Below are positions 1 through 12,848 of a stretch of DNA of 64,000 bases, in pieces. The notes under the pieces were generated by a model. The model searched no databases, was not told the origin of the DNA, and saw only the letters and a program-made list of their open reading frames with translations. This DNA is from Heligmosomoides polygyrus polygyrus (taxonomy: Eukaryota; Nematoda; Chromadorea; Rhabditida; Heligmosomidae), in contig OX377204.1 of the NCBI GenBank assembly GCA_947396885.1, positions 51,323,139-51,387,138 of the forward strand. The letters run 5' to 3'. Positions within the stretch are counted from its first letter, which is position 1. Each line of letters opens with the position of its first letter. The position numbers and the translations under genes were made by a program.

Positions 1-2450
1 TGTCAAAGAGACGGCTTTTCATGGAACGCCTCCCACGCGGCTGTGTGCTGATCTAAGCCATTCTTCTATGAAGACGACGTTATGGGGCAGGATTTACTAG
101 AGATCAGAGCACCACAAAAATCATGTAAGTTTGCGCTATTTGTATTTTGTATTTGTAACTTTGCGTTCGTCTGCAGCTGCCGGCTTCTCCAACGTCTTTA
201 GCAGTCATACTGCTGTTCTTCTGTTCTGTCCTTTCTCCGACTGCTCCCCTCTCTAGAGCATTTCAAGGGGAAGTACAATACCGCTCATAATTAGTCTCGT
301 ACTTCACGTCGCAAAGCGTCGAAATCGCTGGGAGTGTCCATCACAAAAAAAGTGTTTGTACCGTTGAAATCGTCTCTTCAAGGAGATTGCGAAAACACAA
401 CAAATCTTAAAATATCTTCAAATTTGAGTTGACTCCAGCGGTTGAAGCCGTTTTTCAGCAAAAACTTTTCAAAACTGTCCATGTCAAAAATAAAATATAT
501 ATTCAAAACCGTCGATTCAGCTTTTCAATGGTACAAAACATTTTCATGGTACTTACCAGGGAAGTCTATCAAGCGTAGATCTGAACTGCGAAAACGATTA
601 CCACTCTGAGGTTAGAAGAACCTGTTTGATGACCTACATACTCACCTCCGTGGCATGCTCCCTCTCGCAGAGATAATTGCAGCCAAGTGACACATAGCAT
701 TAATTGCGCGAGAATCCTCCCAATCTTCAGTGAAAATTCTAGCTTTCTGCTCAATTAGTTTAGAAAACGTATAGGCCATTGTAAGGAGTATCTTTTGGTG
801 ATTGAATTTATATATTTTAGCTAAAACTTATCGGCCGAGCGGTATCCGACCAGTTGCCCTTATATGTAGTAATCATTTTCAAGATTAAAACAGAGATTCA
901 GATTTCTCGACAAACGCTCTTTACAGTGATCTCAAGACCAAGAAGCATTTTCTGAAGCCAATTTGGTGAACTACAAACTCTGCACGGCGGTCGCCTCTTA
1001 CTCGCATGAGTCAATTGCTTCCAAAGGACACGGCTACCTAACTGATCGGCTTTCACTGAAAAAAGGAAATTTTTATGTTTCGATTAATAAATCTGTATTT
1101 ATGGCGTAATAGCATCATATCGATACCAGGCATTCAAATGCTTGAAGGATCCGATCACATCCACCAACTGAAAGGAAACCGTACGGTCCTAGCATTGCCC
1201 CTTACTGCTCATTTCAAAGTCTGTCCCGTGAACAAACTAGCTCAAGCCGTCTTCAGAAATGGAAAGCTGTTGCATCTGTTAAAAATAGGATCTCACAGAA
1301 TATTTGAGTCACCGGATCTTGCCTCCCCCTCAATATCAGTGTTTGCCATAACTCTGTCAAGGGGGCTTTCCTCATAATGGATCGATTATAGCGCTTTTCT
1401 GAATAACGGTAGAACGTTGAGCTTTTTTAAGAGCATAGCCGGTCTTTACTTCTTTGAAGTGGAGCGCATTGCTTTGACTTAAGGAAGCTTGGAGCGTTCG
1501 TTGTAAGTGCGCAGTCCTGATGGAAATTTTTGATGGCGCCCGTTTTCCTCAATTGCTCTGTTATACTAATTCTGTTTTGAAATTAACCTACACGAGCGTC
1601 TAGGTCACAGTGTAAGTTTTTCCGTGATGTAAAACTGTGCAGACCCGATTGCATCGATTTTTCGTGTTTTGCACCCATCGCTTGAGTTTCTGGGAGCTGG
1701 GCGCCGATCTCGGCCATGCGCTTTGGGTCGCCTTCGCACCAGTATTGAGTCAATCTCACCACGAGCCAGGACTAAATCTGGCTGCATAGATAATCAGCTT
1801 ATGAGCAACAAATCCCTAACTGCACCTTCTTATGATTCGGTGCAGTTTTTTTCAACTAAGAGCAGCGCAAGCTCTTCAAATAAGCACTAAAAATTGCTCA
1901 AAAGGATAGAATCGATTTAAGCATTTTGTCATATTTCAAGAAAATTTCTGCCGTTTGGATTCTGCACTTAATCATGATGCGACGAAAGCCTGATTATGAT
2001 TTTTAATGCACTTTAACATTTTTGCGGTTTCCATCTGACTAGCTATCCGATGTACTCTGGCCATATCTCCGACAAGCGTTGTCACGGCCAGCGTCCTATG
2101 ACCCGTCGCACCGACTATTACCTAAGGATCTCCACCACCGCCTATAATGCATCTTCACGCGTATAATTCCGCAGCGCACTAATTGATCTTGAATTTACGA
2201 CACAAAAATGGCTAGCTGTGTCGGTTTCTACAGTCACAAAAGTAAGCAGCCAAAAGTCTTTTTTTATTTTCTGTACAGTACCGGACGCGTCTTTTGAATA
2301 GACGCCGCAAAACCGCAATTTTTCAGTTTTTGCGTCTTTTTTATATATCTCGCCTAAAAATTCATTATTTTCAAAAACTAAGGAGGCAAGTGAGCTCAGA
2401 AGCTCGTGCTCTATCGTTTGGTTTACAGTGTTCATAAGGAGCAATGAAAA
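1..2450. other. Unassigned repeat-like DNA, no supported gene
   Basis: No open frame here resembles a known protein, and the longest ones are short and lack convincing splice context. Two scraps can be tied to families seen elsewhere in the window. Around 268-282 the sequence GTACAATACCGCTC equals the terminal tip of foldback family FB1. Around 549-580 a CTTACCAGGGAAG-type tip resembles family FB3. The rest shows nothing I can name. Confidence 0.5.
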
Positions 2451-3987
2451 TATTCGAAATTGAAAACTTGCGCTCCATTGCAAAGGGCGGTCGCGGACGA
2501 GTTCTCGGTCGCAGGCTGTCAAAAACAGTTGCGTGCTCACAATTCCTCTAATTTGTAGTTTTTCGAGAAACGGTTGGTGCTTCTCGATCCGTCTCTTCGA
2601 CATCTACACATATGTGTATGCAACTTCGCCAAACAACCGCGTTTTCGCAGTGGGTGGTCAAAAATAACTGGAGCAGACTTTTTGCGATTGAAGAAGCTTA
2701 TATTCCAGGACCTGAACCTATCAATGGGGGGGGACGGCTTGTAGAGTGAGCATTTAGGGAGTTTTATGAGAAATTCTCAGCCGCGCTACTCAGAAATTGC
2801 TGTACTCTGTCCCGGCGAGACTTTGGAGTGCGCTGTGTTGAATGTATATAGGATCGAACCTATCAATCGACTGGGCGCGACAGCTTGCAAATTGCACCGC
2901 GGGCGTGTTCTGAGCGCAATAACTCTGTCACTTTGAATCTTTCCGGCTGCAACTTATGGATTTTGTATGCAGTAGAAAGTTCAACAGGTGCTCTGAAACA
3001 CAGCAACGTAGCTTATGATTGGTCAAAGTTGCAGCCGTGCTAAGATAAAGGTAAACCTTGTGTGACACGTTATTTTGTTATTTTCTGATTTCAGTCGACC
3101 ACTGTAGGAACGCGCGATCAGCTAGCGGCCTACGAATGCGTAGGTTAGCAAACCAATTAGGGTACTTTGCGATGAAGTGCCCACAACTCTCCAGCTGCCT
3201 AGCCTGCCTTAGTCCCAGCTGCTGTTTTAGAGCTGCGGAGGGCAGCGGTGAAGTTTCTTCCGCCCTTACTCGCCCAAATTTGAGTTTTTGACACAAGAGA
3301 TAGTACCGTTCTGTTCAACTCGAAAGGGTCTATCGAACGGTGTCGATCGCGGCGAATTCCGGAAAGATTTTTTTGAAAATTTCCCGTTGAGGACGAGGAC
3401 GCTCTTCGCCGAGTCTGATCGGACAAGTGGTGCGCTGATTACGAATCCCACGTCCGTCTTTGAAAATTCCGCCGACTTCTGTAGGTTTTGGCTTTTTTAT
3501 ATACATTCAACACAGCGCACTTCAAAGTCTCGCCGGAAGGAGTACAGCAATCCCTGAGGAGGGCGGCCGAGAGTTTCTCATAAAACTCCCTAAATGCTCT
3601 ACAAGCTTTCCCCTTCCCCCGATTGATAGGTTCGATCCTATACGCATTGTGCACGGCGCACTCTCAGAGGCTTCCTGGCATGACAAAACACTTTACGCCA
3701 TGCTTGAGATGCTCCGAGAACATGCAAATCCTGGAATATAAGCTTCTCCAATAGCAAAAAGTCTGCTCCAGCCATCTTTGACCACTCACTGCGAAAATGC
3801 GGTGGTACGGCGACGTTGTATACATATTTGTTAGATGTCGAAGAGACGGATCGAGAACCACCAACCGTTTCTCGAAAAACTACAAATTAGAGGAATTGTG
3901 AGCACGCAACTGTTTTCGACAGCTTGCGACCGAGAACTCGTCCGCGACCGCCCTTTGCAATGGAGCGCAAGTTTTCAATTTCGAATA
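2451..3987. mobile_element. Foldback element, family FB1, copy 1
   Basis: The left arm (about 2451-2870) reappears as its reverse complement in the right arm (about 3496-3987), with the shared outer edge TATTCGAAATTG. The core (about 3040-3400) matches, in reverse, the directly duplicated core of the 45143-48165 copy. Each arm contains B-box-like GGTTCGATCC preceded by GATTGATA. The 153-codon open frame that reads through the left arm on the minus strand is fortuitous, because most of it is arm sequence. No transposase is visible. The outer tips differ from the GTACAATACC tips of the large copy, so this may be a subfamily or an edge-truncated copy. Confidence 0.72.
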
Positions 3988-4469
3988 ATAGCTATCCATT
4001 GATGTAAAGTTGTGCAGATCGAAGGTAATCAATTTTTACAGATGCGTATTCAAATTGCCCCATCCGAATTGAGGAGAGATTAAAGCGAATGTGACTGCAT
4101 GGCAAAATTTAACAAACATTAGTATCGATTGCTTAATCAATATCGGTTCGATATCAACGCTTTTCGAGGCGACAGCCCAGAAAGGTGTCGGATCGGCCGC
4201 TTGGCCGGAAAGATAATGGTCAATTTCCATAGTGCTAAGTCACAGATTGCACTTTTAAGCAATATCACGGGGATCAAATGTGTTGAGCGACGTTTGAAGT
4301 ACAGCACTAGCACGATCTGACGAAGCGTAAAGAGGATTCCGATTTCTCGAACTTTAAAACGTAAAAATTTAATCTCAAACTTCTCTCTTCTTGAAACCTC
4401 GGCATTCTTGTGAGTTGTCAGTTTGTGTATACTGTGCCACACGAGGTTTTTAGGTGGATCTTTATGCGC

Positions 4470-4515
4470 AGGGCCTGACGCGTTTCGACTTCACGTCGTC
4501 TTCAGAGGCCAATTG
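4470..4515. repeat. Penelope-like terminal motif
   Basis: The order CGTTTCGACTTCACG then CGTCTTCAGAGGCC parallels the stretch at 41008-41045 (AACGTTTCGGCT then CTTCTTCAGAGCC), which lies 3' of a GIY-YIG endonuclease remnant. Motifs of this design are familiar at the ends of Penelope-like elements. No coding remnant accompanies this one, so it is probably a terminal fragment. Confidence 0.35.
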
Positions 4516-4883
4516 GATCCACCGCAGGGGCCGATTCGCCCACGTAAGTTGGTAGAGGCGAATCTAACCTTATCGTTAGTAAAAATTTAATGTTTTGCTA
4601 ATTACTACATGTTATGAGTTGCGATTAGTAGGAAATCATAATTTTCCAACCCATCGAAGCTGTATGTTAAGGCGACATATCAAATTATAATTTCAATCAT
4701 ATTGGATTAACCAAACGATATTATCTAAAAGATATTTAAAGGATTGGTCATGTGTTCAATTTTTAAATGTTGGAAACAGGAAAATTCTGTGATTGAAAAC
4801 AACAAAGTCTTAAAAAGATCTAAGAGGCCAAGGGATGCAGCAGCACGATCTTCTAGAACTTTGTGGGTGTTGCTCAATATGCT

Positions 4884-5305
4884 CAATACCGCTGGGTCTC
4901 GCAGCTAGGTGCGAGCACACACCGGTGGGACCCAGGTGTACCGCTTAGACGCCGCTTAGACGGAACAAACCTTCTGAAGTCGAAAAGAAGCATTTCGTTT
5001 TGGAGATCAAAAGATCGACTATGCACCTAAGCAAGTTGAGCGTTTCATCAGTAACTGGAAAAGCGCCGAGATCCGTGCAGTATGAGAAAAATCCCGGTGC
5101 GATCATAATTATGGCAGACTGTGATATTGTAGGATCTGATCGCTCTCATGCTCTGTAAGACTTATTTTTTCATTTTCTGAGACTATTTAAATATAACTTC
5201 TATGTATGCAGTAGATGGATCAGCGCCAGTGGGCCTCACACCTAGGCGCAAGACCGCGCATAGATGTATCTGGGTCGCCCACCGGTGTGCGCTGCGATAT
5301 GGTAT
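4884..5305. repeat. Small inverted-repeat (MITE-like) segment
   Basis: The left end has CAATACCGCTGGG and GCACACACCGGTGGGACCCAG. The right end holds the reverse complement of a similar series (CAATACC, GCACACCGGTGGG, GACCCAG). The arms are imperfect and about 60-80 bp long. No coding content is present and no target duplication is certain. Confidence 0.35.
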
Positions 5306-5389
5306 TGCCAGCCTGGAACTGGATTACAGGGTGAGAACGGTAAAAGTTTCGATCTGCACAATTTTACATCAATGGATAGCTTATTCTAC

Positions 5390-8314
5390 GTAGCAAAAGA
5401 TTACGATGGTCGTTTTTTAGACAGGAATAGCACAAGAAAGTGGTCGAGGAAAATAGGCCCTCCCCTAAAATTTGTTCGAAATTAGGCACTTTGGGGAACT
5501 ATTCCAAACGAAGCAAGGCTCTTTTACTTCCACAGGACGTTTTTATGAAGTGCAGCAAGTCGGCTATGCATAAGATGAAGCTTCCCTTCTTAGCTGCCAC
5601 CAGAAATTTGTTGTCTCCAGCCAATTATGTAGAAAATCAAGTGTTGCAGCCAAAGTACTCGCTCAGATACTGAGTGCGCGAGAGCATGCGCAGGATAACG
5701 TAGTGCAGAGTCCAGTCCACGTCCAACTTACCATAAGTCTTGGCATTGTTGGCATAGTGCAGGGTGTTTCCACTCCTGGTCCCCGCTCCGTGATCCATCG
5801 TGCGTCTTGTATGAAGAGTGGAGCCCCTTCCTGACAAAACTAACAATTGCGTTGTTTCAAAAACATGCGGCTCTACCCAGTACTCACCGTCCGCGCAGTA
5901 TGGTGGGCGGACGTTCTGACATCATTCTTATGTTTCAGAACATCAGGAGTCACTGGATGAGTGGCGGAGAAGCCGTTCAGAATCCTACTGCTAGCCGTGC
6001 GACACTTGTTATCCTCAGACGACGCATCTTTGGAAGCTTTGAGGCAGCGGAAGAAGGGCGCAGCACTTCTCACTCAGATAAGGGAACGGAACGGGTGTTT
6101 TTAATCGCGGCCACCATTCGATAAAATGAGCGATTACAGTCTTGTTGTGATCAATGGTATACCATTATATGATAAAAGTGCTTTGTATAAGATTCGAGGA
6201 AGCTATTGTTCCACTCTTAACAATGGTTCAAAATTTGCTGCTCGCATTATTTAACATTTAACCGTTTATTAGCTATGGATACTCTGTAAAAGTTGCCGTT
6301 TGTCTCTCTATTCGAAGTAGCACCTGTCTTCTAAATCGCTGTTATCTTAAAATAACGGTAACGAACATAACGTATTTTTCATTAAAGCAGCAGAAATATG
6401 CCCATTAGAATTTACTAAATCTGCACTTTTTGAAAGTTGCGGCTCCATTTAGACTTAGAGTGTCAGCTTTTCTTCCCCTGTCGCTCTACCGTGACGTGTT
6501 TTGAAGAGGTTGGAAAACTTGGCTTGGATCCCGGAATCGGACTGCGAAGAGTAGCAAGACTTACACCTCCCTATGGTTGCCAGTTGAGAAACGTGGAGGA
6601 AACTGCAAATGCCCATTCCATACGGAGGTTGTCCTCGCGCTCCGATGGAGATGTGTTACATTTCGAGGGGAATTTTGTCAGCGCAGAGGACATTGCAAGC
6701 TCATCGAAAGGGCGGACTTCCTGCGACTTCTTGATTGAAATATTCTATGAGTTAAGCATGAATAAGTTTGCTGGTAACGGCGAGAATTAGAAAAGACGGC
6801 AATTTTCTACGCCCCGAAAACAGCTCGAGTTTATCTCTTCAGCCACTTCGCACATACTGGATTGTAAAGCCTTCTCCTATATTACCGCTACCAATTTTCG
6901 CCTACGTCGTGGACACGAACGCGTCTTCTTGTTCCACTTCTTTTACATGGTCTGACCAACTCCTTTTCAGCAACTGTCGCGAATGTGGTGCAATGAGCGA
7001 TTCTGTATCTGAACAGACCTGTGAAATAAAATCTCTACAGAAGGGAAAAGCGACGGCCCATGCTTTGGGAGCTCGAAGTGGTTGCAAACACGCTATCCTC
7101 CATTCACACTTGCACAGCAAAACGAACATGAGGTCTATAAAGACAGCGGCCGTTGATGCCTGGCTGTAAGGCGTTGCTGCTTCGATATCTGCATTCAGAT
7201 TTAGTTCAAATGAATTCAAATTTGATGAGGTAAGCTCTGTCTAGTCGTCGTATTTCGAGCAAGCGCCGCTAGCTTCCCCAGTTCGCGAGGGTATAAATCC
7301 GGCATAGTACAAGTCGGGGGTGATTAGACGCATCAACATAGGCAGGAGCACATGATCGCGGGAGGGAGCTACTATGCTCTTGTGTGGACGCACAAGGTTG
7401 ACGACATATGTGGAATCGGAAATAAAAATAATTATTCGCCTTGTTTACGACGCCAGTCTCTACAGAGGCGGCCGGATGTGTTGGGTTATTTGCCAGAATG
7501 ACGACGTGTAGCTCGCCTACTCCATCCATCTGCTGGCCTCTTCGCTAACACTCTCTATAGCAACAGAAAGTCCAGCTTTGCCTGAGTGCCACTCCATTTC
7601 TGACAACACGTCTTTTGAAATATCCTTTCAAATGGCCTACTCGATCTTGCTTCGCTTGATCCGGGCGTCGATCGAAACCCAAACGTCACTGATCAGTGCT
7701 TTTTCGCCTTTCCCATAGCTATCTGCCTGCAGGAAAAAAATTCTAGTTAATTTCGATAGTTTTAAATGAGCACCTGGCAGGAGCGTTTATGCGGTAGGCG
7801 CTTCACTCTATGGTGACCTTCAAACCTGCTTTAAATGGCAACCACGAAAGATGCACGTATTGTTTCGAAGAATTCATGGCAATCCAGAAGAAGAGAAGTA
7901 ATGGGGCGCAAGTAAATGGAGATCGATGGGTGAAAAAAGATTCCCTTGGTGGCACAGATGCATGTGTGTTTACTGCTGAGGTGATTCTCCAACGTCGTTA
8001 ACGCGATTGAGACGAGACATCACGCCCTACAAATAGGTTATAGAAAAATGCTTCCTAGCTTTACCCCTGACAATGCGAGGCGAAGTGAGATATGGTAATT
8101 TAATATGCAACGCTCGAAGCGCACCTTTACTAACCATAAGTTTAAACGGGCTGAAATACATAACAAACCCATTTTCTCATAGCGTTATCGATCTTCATAG
8201 TTACACATTTCTCACCTCAGGACTTGAATACAGACAACGTCGATTTTTTACCTGCTCCCAAGTTTGCTCTTACTTCCCGCCAGTGTTCTCGACCCCTAGA
8301 GCCTCTATGATGTG
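5390..8314. other. Unassigned region with short open frames
   Basis: Several open frames of 60-130 codons occur on both strands (for example 6437-6790 +, 6902-7219 - and 7269-7529 -), and none resembles a family I know. On the minus strand a TTATTTCACAG acceptor near 7022 opens a frame ending at a stop near 6902, which could be a terminal exon. The evidence is too thin to call a gene. I see no inverted repeats or LINE signatures here. Confidence 0.3.
5749..5835 (-). other. Candidate isolated exon
   Basis: On the minus strand a TTTTGTCAG acceptor precedes an open stretch that ends at a good donor, ATG/GTAAGT. The stretch is open in more than one frame and I do not recognise the peptide (one frame reads MDHGAGTRSGNTLHY and onward). 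The acceptor fits the TTTTCAG-like consensus of nematodes. No neighbouring exon could be joined with confidence. This may be a real fragment of a host gene or a chance arrangement. Confidence 0.2.
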
Positions 8315-9437
8315 TTAGGCTGACGGTTTATAAATGTCGTTTTTGTTCAAAAAGAAATTTCGCTGCAAGAAAAGAATGACCATACCTTAATATAAGACCT
8401 AGTCTCCATTATTATCAATGAAATGTCGCCAACGTCCTTGAAAAGAATGAGTCCTTTCTTGAAGAACTTCGGTAGCTGCGACTCGTAGAAGTTGGACACC
8501 CAAATTTCGACTTCGTCACGGTTCCTGAATTTTTCCCCCGCCAAGGCGTGCTGCATCGAAAATAAAAGATCGTAGTCTGATGGCACACGGTCCGGGCTAT
8601 AAGGCGGGTGAGGGAGAAGTTCCCAGCCCAACCACTCAATATTTGCAGCGTGATATTTGCGGGGTGCGGTCGAGCGTAGTCATGGAGGAATTTTACAGTT
8701 GCTGTGTTCGCTCCTTCTTGATTCAGCACCTCAAATTGCGCTAGACCTCTACCGTTCCACCAAGCACAGAGCATGACTTTTTTTCCGAATGTCAGGCTTC
8801 TTCGGAACTTCACCGGGGATCAAACATTGCCGCTTTCGTGTGGTGTTGTCGTACGATGGAGTCATAGAAACCGCTGTTCATTTTTGCGTATAAGAATTCC
8901 AGCGATGGCGACTGGTGCTGCCTTGTTTGTGTCGCTGAGCTGATAAGGCAGCCATTTTTCACAGCGATTTGTCCTTCCGACTGCATGCAAACGATCGGAA
9001 ATGGTAGATGGTGACAACCGAACATCTGTGCGAGCTCAAGTGCAGTTTGTGTTGGATCAGACTCGACAGCTTCCTTTAATTCCACAACTCCAGGACGCTG
9101 TTGATGTTCTTCGTCTTCAAGGCTCTCATCACAGTCTCGGAAATGTTGAAACTATCGCTGGCATTGACGTAATGATGGACGTTCGTTACCAAATACTTCA
9201 GGCAAGATGCGAGGAATTCTGCAGCAGTTCTTTCTTGCTTGAAGTCGTACAGCAAGCAAACCCGCTCTTGGCAATCTAAAAAATTCTTTAAAACGATCAA
9301 CGAATCGGAACGGAACTTTGGCGAAAGATGCCTTTGGAAACGCTTGTTGAACATGCAAAGTTACGCGATTCAAGAAATGACAAGAGCAGAGAAATGACAA
9401 ATCGAAAGCAGGGGACATTTATAACCCGACAACCTAA
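8315..9437 (-). mobile_element. Mariner transposon, degenerate
   Basis: The ends are inverted repeats of about 24 bp. The left end reads TTAGGCTGACGGTTTATAAA and the right end, reverse-complemented, reads TTAGGTTGTCGGGTTATAAA. TA lies outside the right end, and the left one has decayed to TG. The interior encodes a broken mariner transposase on the minus strand. At about 1.12 kb it is shorter than the usual 1.3 kb, consistent with internal deletion. Confidence 0.85.
8347..9354 (-). pseudogene. Mariner transposase pseudogene
   Basis: A mariner transposase cuts and pastes its element at TA sites using a DD34D catalytic triad. Here the N-terminal helix-turn-helix region is recognisable near 9280-9200 (RVCLLYDFKQERTAAEF). 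The middle catalytic block reads HDYARPH near 8680 (HDNARPH in the family). The C-terminal block reads YSPDRVPSDYDLLF near 8610-8570. The first catalytic Asp segment is not recognisable (KMNSGFYDS near 8880). The stretch between KKVMLCAWW and HDYARPH is about 50-60 residues too short. At least three frame changes and several stops interrupt the reading. It cannot make active enzyme. The family call is secure; the subfamily is not. Confidence 0.85.
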
Positions 9438-11315
9438 TAGTTACAAGAACTTCCTTAAGAGCGCTCATGTCGCTGTAGACAGCAGCTTGCTCTTGTCGCG
9501 TGTCAGATTTTTTATTCGGTTGGTCCCCAGTCCATCGAAGCACTGTTTCCGTAGTCTGTGAGAGCTGCAGGACCCGTTGTCCTTTGTCATGCAGCCGCAC
9601 GTTGTTTCGTAATCCAGGTACACAACAAATTCGACTTAACTTCGCCCTGAAACGTTATTATAGATTTTCGTGGCATTCGGGAGCAGGATACATGGGGAGC
9701 ACTTGATTGATTGGTATCAATCTCTATTCTTCATCCTTTGCGATTTACAGCTTTCTTGTGCTCTTCTTATTCCTGCCTACCCGCTGTTGTAAATTCTTGT
9801 GGAAATTTCATCAAAAGACACTTTGCAAGAATGTGAACGTTCATTGTTACTTCCGGTACATATATATATTTATATTTATATTTATATTTATATTTATATA
9901 TATATTTATATATATTTATATATATACATATATATATCGAATCCTCTTTTCATCGGCTACTCACTTACATAGCGCTACATATCATGTACCTTGTAACGCA
10001 GTTGCAAAAAAATTAACCCTGTCATGTCCTGAAGATGACAAAAGCCTTTGCAGTCTGTAAGTAGTATAAGTGGGTAGTGTTTGTAAATACAATAAAAATG
10101 TAAAATAATTGGGCTTCACCCTCCGTGAGAGATTAGATATTTTACGATTGATACAATGTGCGTCAGCCGGATCTTTTGAAGAGCTTCACAATGCAGGGAT
10201 TGTGACTGCTTTAATAAGCGGGGACCATTTGCTTTGAGGGGTCCTGGTGTAAAGTAGCTTAGCAAGTTCTCGAAACAGGCAGCTCTACTAAATCATAATC
10301 GAGTACGCAGTGAGAGCAGCAATTCTTACCAAGGAAATGGCAGATGTGCAACCACAAGTCACAAAGAGAGTCTTTTATGAGGATGTCTCCTCCCCGATCT
10401 ATTAAAAAGCGGAGGATAATGGAAAAGACAATTTGTCTCATCATGTGCAGAGTGGTGCTCTTTGTCCAATAAGCGCTGTGGGTTAAGGAAAAAGGTGAAG
10501 AACTCAGAACTTTGGAGTGGATGTAGTTGCGCCAAACAGATAAAGCACATCTAGGCTTGCATCAAAGCTGCCGACCATAGCACCTATAGAAAAGGGTCAT
10601 TCCGAGATGTTTCACTCGGCCATACCCTTTCTTTGTTCAGGATGTAGTTGTTCCCAACAGATCTCACACGCCAAGGCGCGAACTGCAGAATGCCCTGTGA
10701 CAGTGCAAAGACGTGTTGCACCACAAAGGATTGCAAAGGTTCTCGGAAAGACTGCGTTTCCTTGTCCAAGCCCGCCTTCATCGCTCCAAGCGAGAGTTCA
10801 AAGAAGTTCAAAGCGCGCAGCACGTACTACTCAAGTTCGACTCCACAGATGTCCACATGTCGATTACCGATATGGTCCTATTTATCGAGACTGTTCATGG
10901 CGTCTTCCGGTTTAGGCGACCTGCCTTCTTTGGAGCATGGAAGAATTGTAAACATTTCCTATACTAATCACCAAAACATCATGTCATCTCAGAGAATTCT
11001 TTTCTGAATCACTGATGCATTTAGCTAGTGTGCGTGGGTGATGTTGGGGCGATTAGTGTTGTAAATGTGTCCGACGTTTTGTGCTTCCGAGAAAGGAGAA
11101 GGTGCAAACGAACGCTTATGATCGTCAATCCAATAAGTCCTAATCGAAAACCGTTGCAGGACAGTTGGCAATGGCAGCAGGGAAATGCGGGGGCATTTTG
11201 GACTACTCTTTGCCAAATTTTTGCGGATGATGCACCTTACGCGACGTAAGCCGGGGAATGCCTCATCTCGCCACGTGAGGGTACTCGAACCCCCAAAACA
11301 CTGCCCCGTCGTGTG
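9438..11315. other. Unassigned region with AT microsatellite
   Basis: The main visible structure is the AT-rich microsatellite at 9857-9937. A cysteine-rich open frame at 10648-11007 (+) and overlapping frames on both strands at 10259-10915 resemble nothing I can name. The overlap of several open frames of similar length argues against a single real coding sequence. Confidence 0.3.
9857..9937. repeat. TATATT/TA microsatellite
   Basis: This is a run of TATATTTATATT units followed by pure TA/CATA repeats, about 80 bp long. It is a simple sequence repeat with no coding role. Confidence 0.95.
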
Positions 11316-11420
11316 CGACATGGGAATGAAGATCGACGACTGGCAATTACACCGTCTAAGCTTCGCTGATGGTGTCGCGCTCATAACACAGAGCGGAAGC
11401 CAAGCGGAAGGAGCGCTGCA
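11316..11420 (+). pseudogene. RTE-1 reverse transcriptase fragment
   Basis: A short frame reads MGMKIDDWQLHRLSFADGVALIT, which corresponds to the region around the catalytic FADD box of the RTE-1 LINEs in this window (GKRISNLRFADDIVLIS at about 14230-14270). The second catalytic Asp has become Gly (FADG). Flanking sequence does not continue as recognisable reverse transcriptase, so only a scrap of the palm domain remains. Confidence 0.6.
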
Positions 11421-12284
11421 GCAAAGCCGTCAGGGGGATGACCGGCTAGAAGTGACTGCTTTCCGCCATGGTCAGGGTGAAGCGTCGCGTCGATTTTTGA
11501 AGAAAACTTACGAACCCCCATCTCGGAAAAGATCTGGTACGACCTCGTTGTCTCCAACGAGGTTGTCTCTCATATCCGTCTTCAGTTTTAGCGTCTTATT
11601 TGATTTGTATCGTGTTCGTGTCTCTTGATAAGCTCCAGGGGTTGGTTCCAGGTGTTGCTCCGACATTATTGAGGTTCGGGCACAACTTTGTTCGCTGAAG
11701 GAGACGTGCTATGAAAAGGCATTAAATCCTATAAATTTCGAGTGCTGATTGCTTTACAGTTAAAGCATAAGGAATTTCTAGTTCAGCTTTACATCAAGCA
11801 GGACGAATACAATTTTGCCGATTTCAGCAAAATGTACATTGTTCACAGCATTTTTCTACCTGTAGGAACAATATCTCGTTCTGAAATTGAACTCCAAATT
11901 TTTTCAGCGCTAATTGCTTGTGGTGATTTAAGCGCTCGCTCTATAAAGATTTTTTGATGCGCTCTTCGAAATGATCATGGACCCGAAGGCTTGTCTTCTC
12001 GCGAAAATAATTTTTTTCCACAAACCTGGAGAAAACTCTTGAGGAAAGGGTGATCACATGTTGCAGTATCGTTCATATTTGATCTGCGACCACCAAGCTA
12101 ACAATCAGGCGCGTCGTGGGCCCTCTATAAGGCTGTCGTTCTTAATCTAGTTGTCCACTGCTCTTCTGCATAATCTACCACTGTATAATTGGGTTAGTTG
12201 CTCGCGCTGTAGATGATGAGGCGTATCTCACACAGGTCAGAAACCTGCGTGAGAGCCTCATCGAACGTCGCGCAGGCAAAATGT

Positions 12285-12560
12285 GCCGTTCAACATGGGA
12301 CGCTTCTGCAGCAGGGGGAGTGCAGCCTCCTCGGGCTTGACACAGCGGCGTCTGCGCGCTTCTGAGTGTCTGGAGACAGAAGTGACGACACCGTTGGCGT
12401 TCGACGATCGGCCGCATTCAGAATTCAACAAGGGATACTGCTGCAGCCCAGGAAGCTCAGCCTCCTCCTGCTTGACACACCGGCAACTTAGGCCAGTAAA
12501 GGCGGACCAGCAATTAGATCCAGTAAGAAGAAACGCCCCTTCATGTGCCACCTCACCGCG
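12285..12560 (+). repeat. Two tandem units of about 135 bp upstream of RTE-1
   Basis: The segment starting CAACATGGGACGCTTCTGCAG near 12292 recurs as CAACAAGGGATACTGCTGCAG near 12427. Both continue through GCAGCCTCCTC/TCAGCCTCCTC and GCTTGACACA. Such short tandem repeats are typical of LINE 5' untranslated regions and probably hold the promoter of the RTE-1 element that follows. A perfect 8-bp hairpin stem (CCCCTTCA/TGAAGGGG) lies at 12536-12569. Confidence 0.55.
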
Positions 12561-12848
12561 GTGAAGGGGTGAACATCACTTTGTGGTGGCTAACGGCACA
12601 AACGGTCACGCAGTACGCGACGCTTTGTCGTGTATGGGCGGCTCTCCTGTGTCCCTGGCCAGGAACATGTGAGTAACCAGACCACCGCTACGGCTCAAAC
12701 AACTAAACCCGCGCCCCAGTCCTCCGCGCGCCGGAGGTAGACTTCTACGACGTCGGTTGCATCCACCTCCGGCGAGGGGCCATCTAATCTCGGAGTTAAA
12801 CTATCAGGACGTCATTGGAATCGGACTACCGGAAACTCCCTCCCACCA

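Larger units (their letters stand above)
3984..5388. repeat. Block bounded by about 40-bp inverted repeats
   Basis: The sequence AGCTATCCATTGATGTAAA followed by TTGTGCAGATCGAA occurs at about 3988-4023 and as its reverse complement at about 5349-5386. The match begins at the very edge of the FB1 copy on the left. The interior holds a Penelope-like motif (4475-4510) and a smaller inverted-repeat segment (4884-5305). I could not find a convincing target duplication, so this may be a composite rather than one transposon. Confidence 0.45.

Noticed and set aside
2142..2603. A 153-codon minus-strand gene
   Set aside because: Most of the frame lies in an FB1 foldback arm whose mirror copy does not keep the frame.
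10259..10550. Ankyrin-like repeats on the minus strand
   Set aside because: Some residues are suggestive, but the helix-turn-helix spacing and the TPLHxA signature are absent.
12536..12569. A self-cleaving ribozyme at the RTE-1 5' end
   Set aside because: There is a hairpin, but I could not lay out the paired regions or conserved core of an HDV-like or hammerhead ribozyme.
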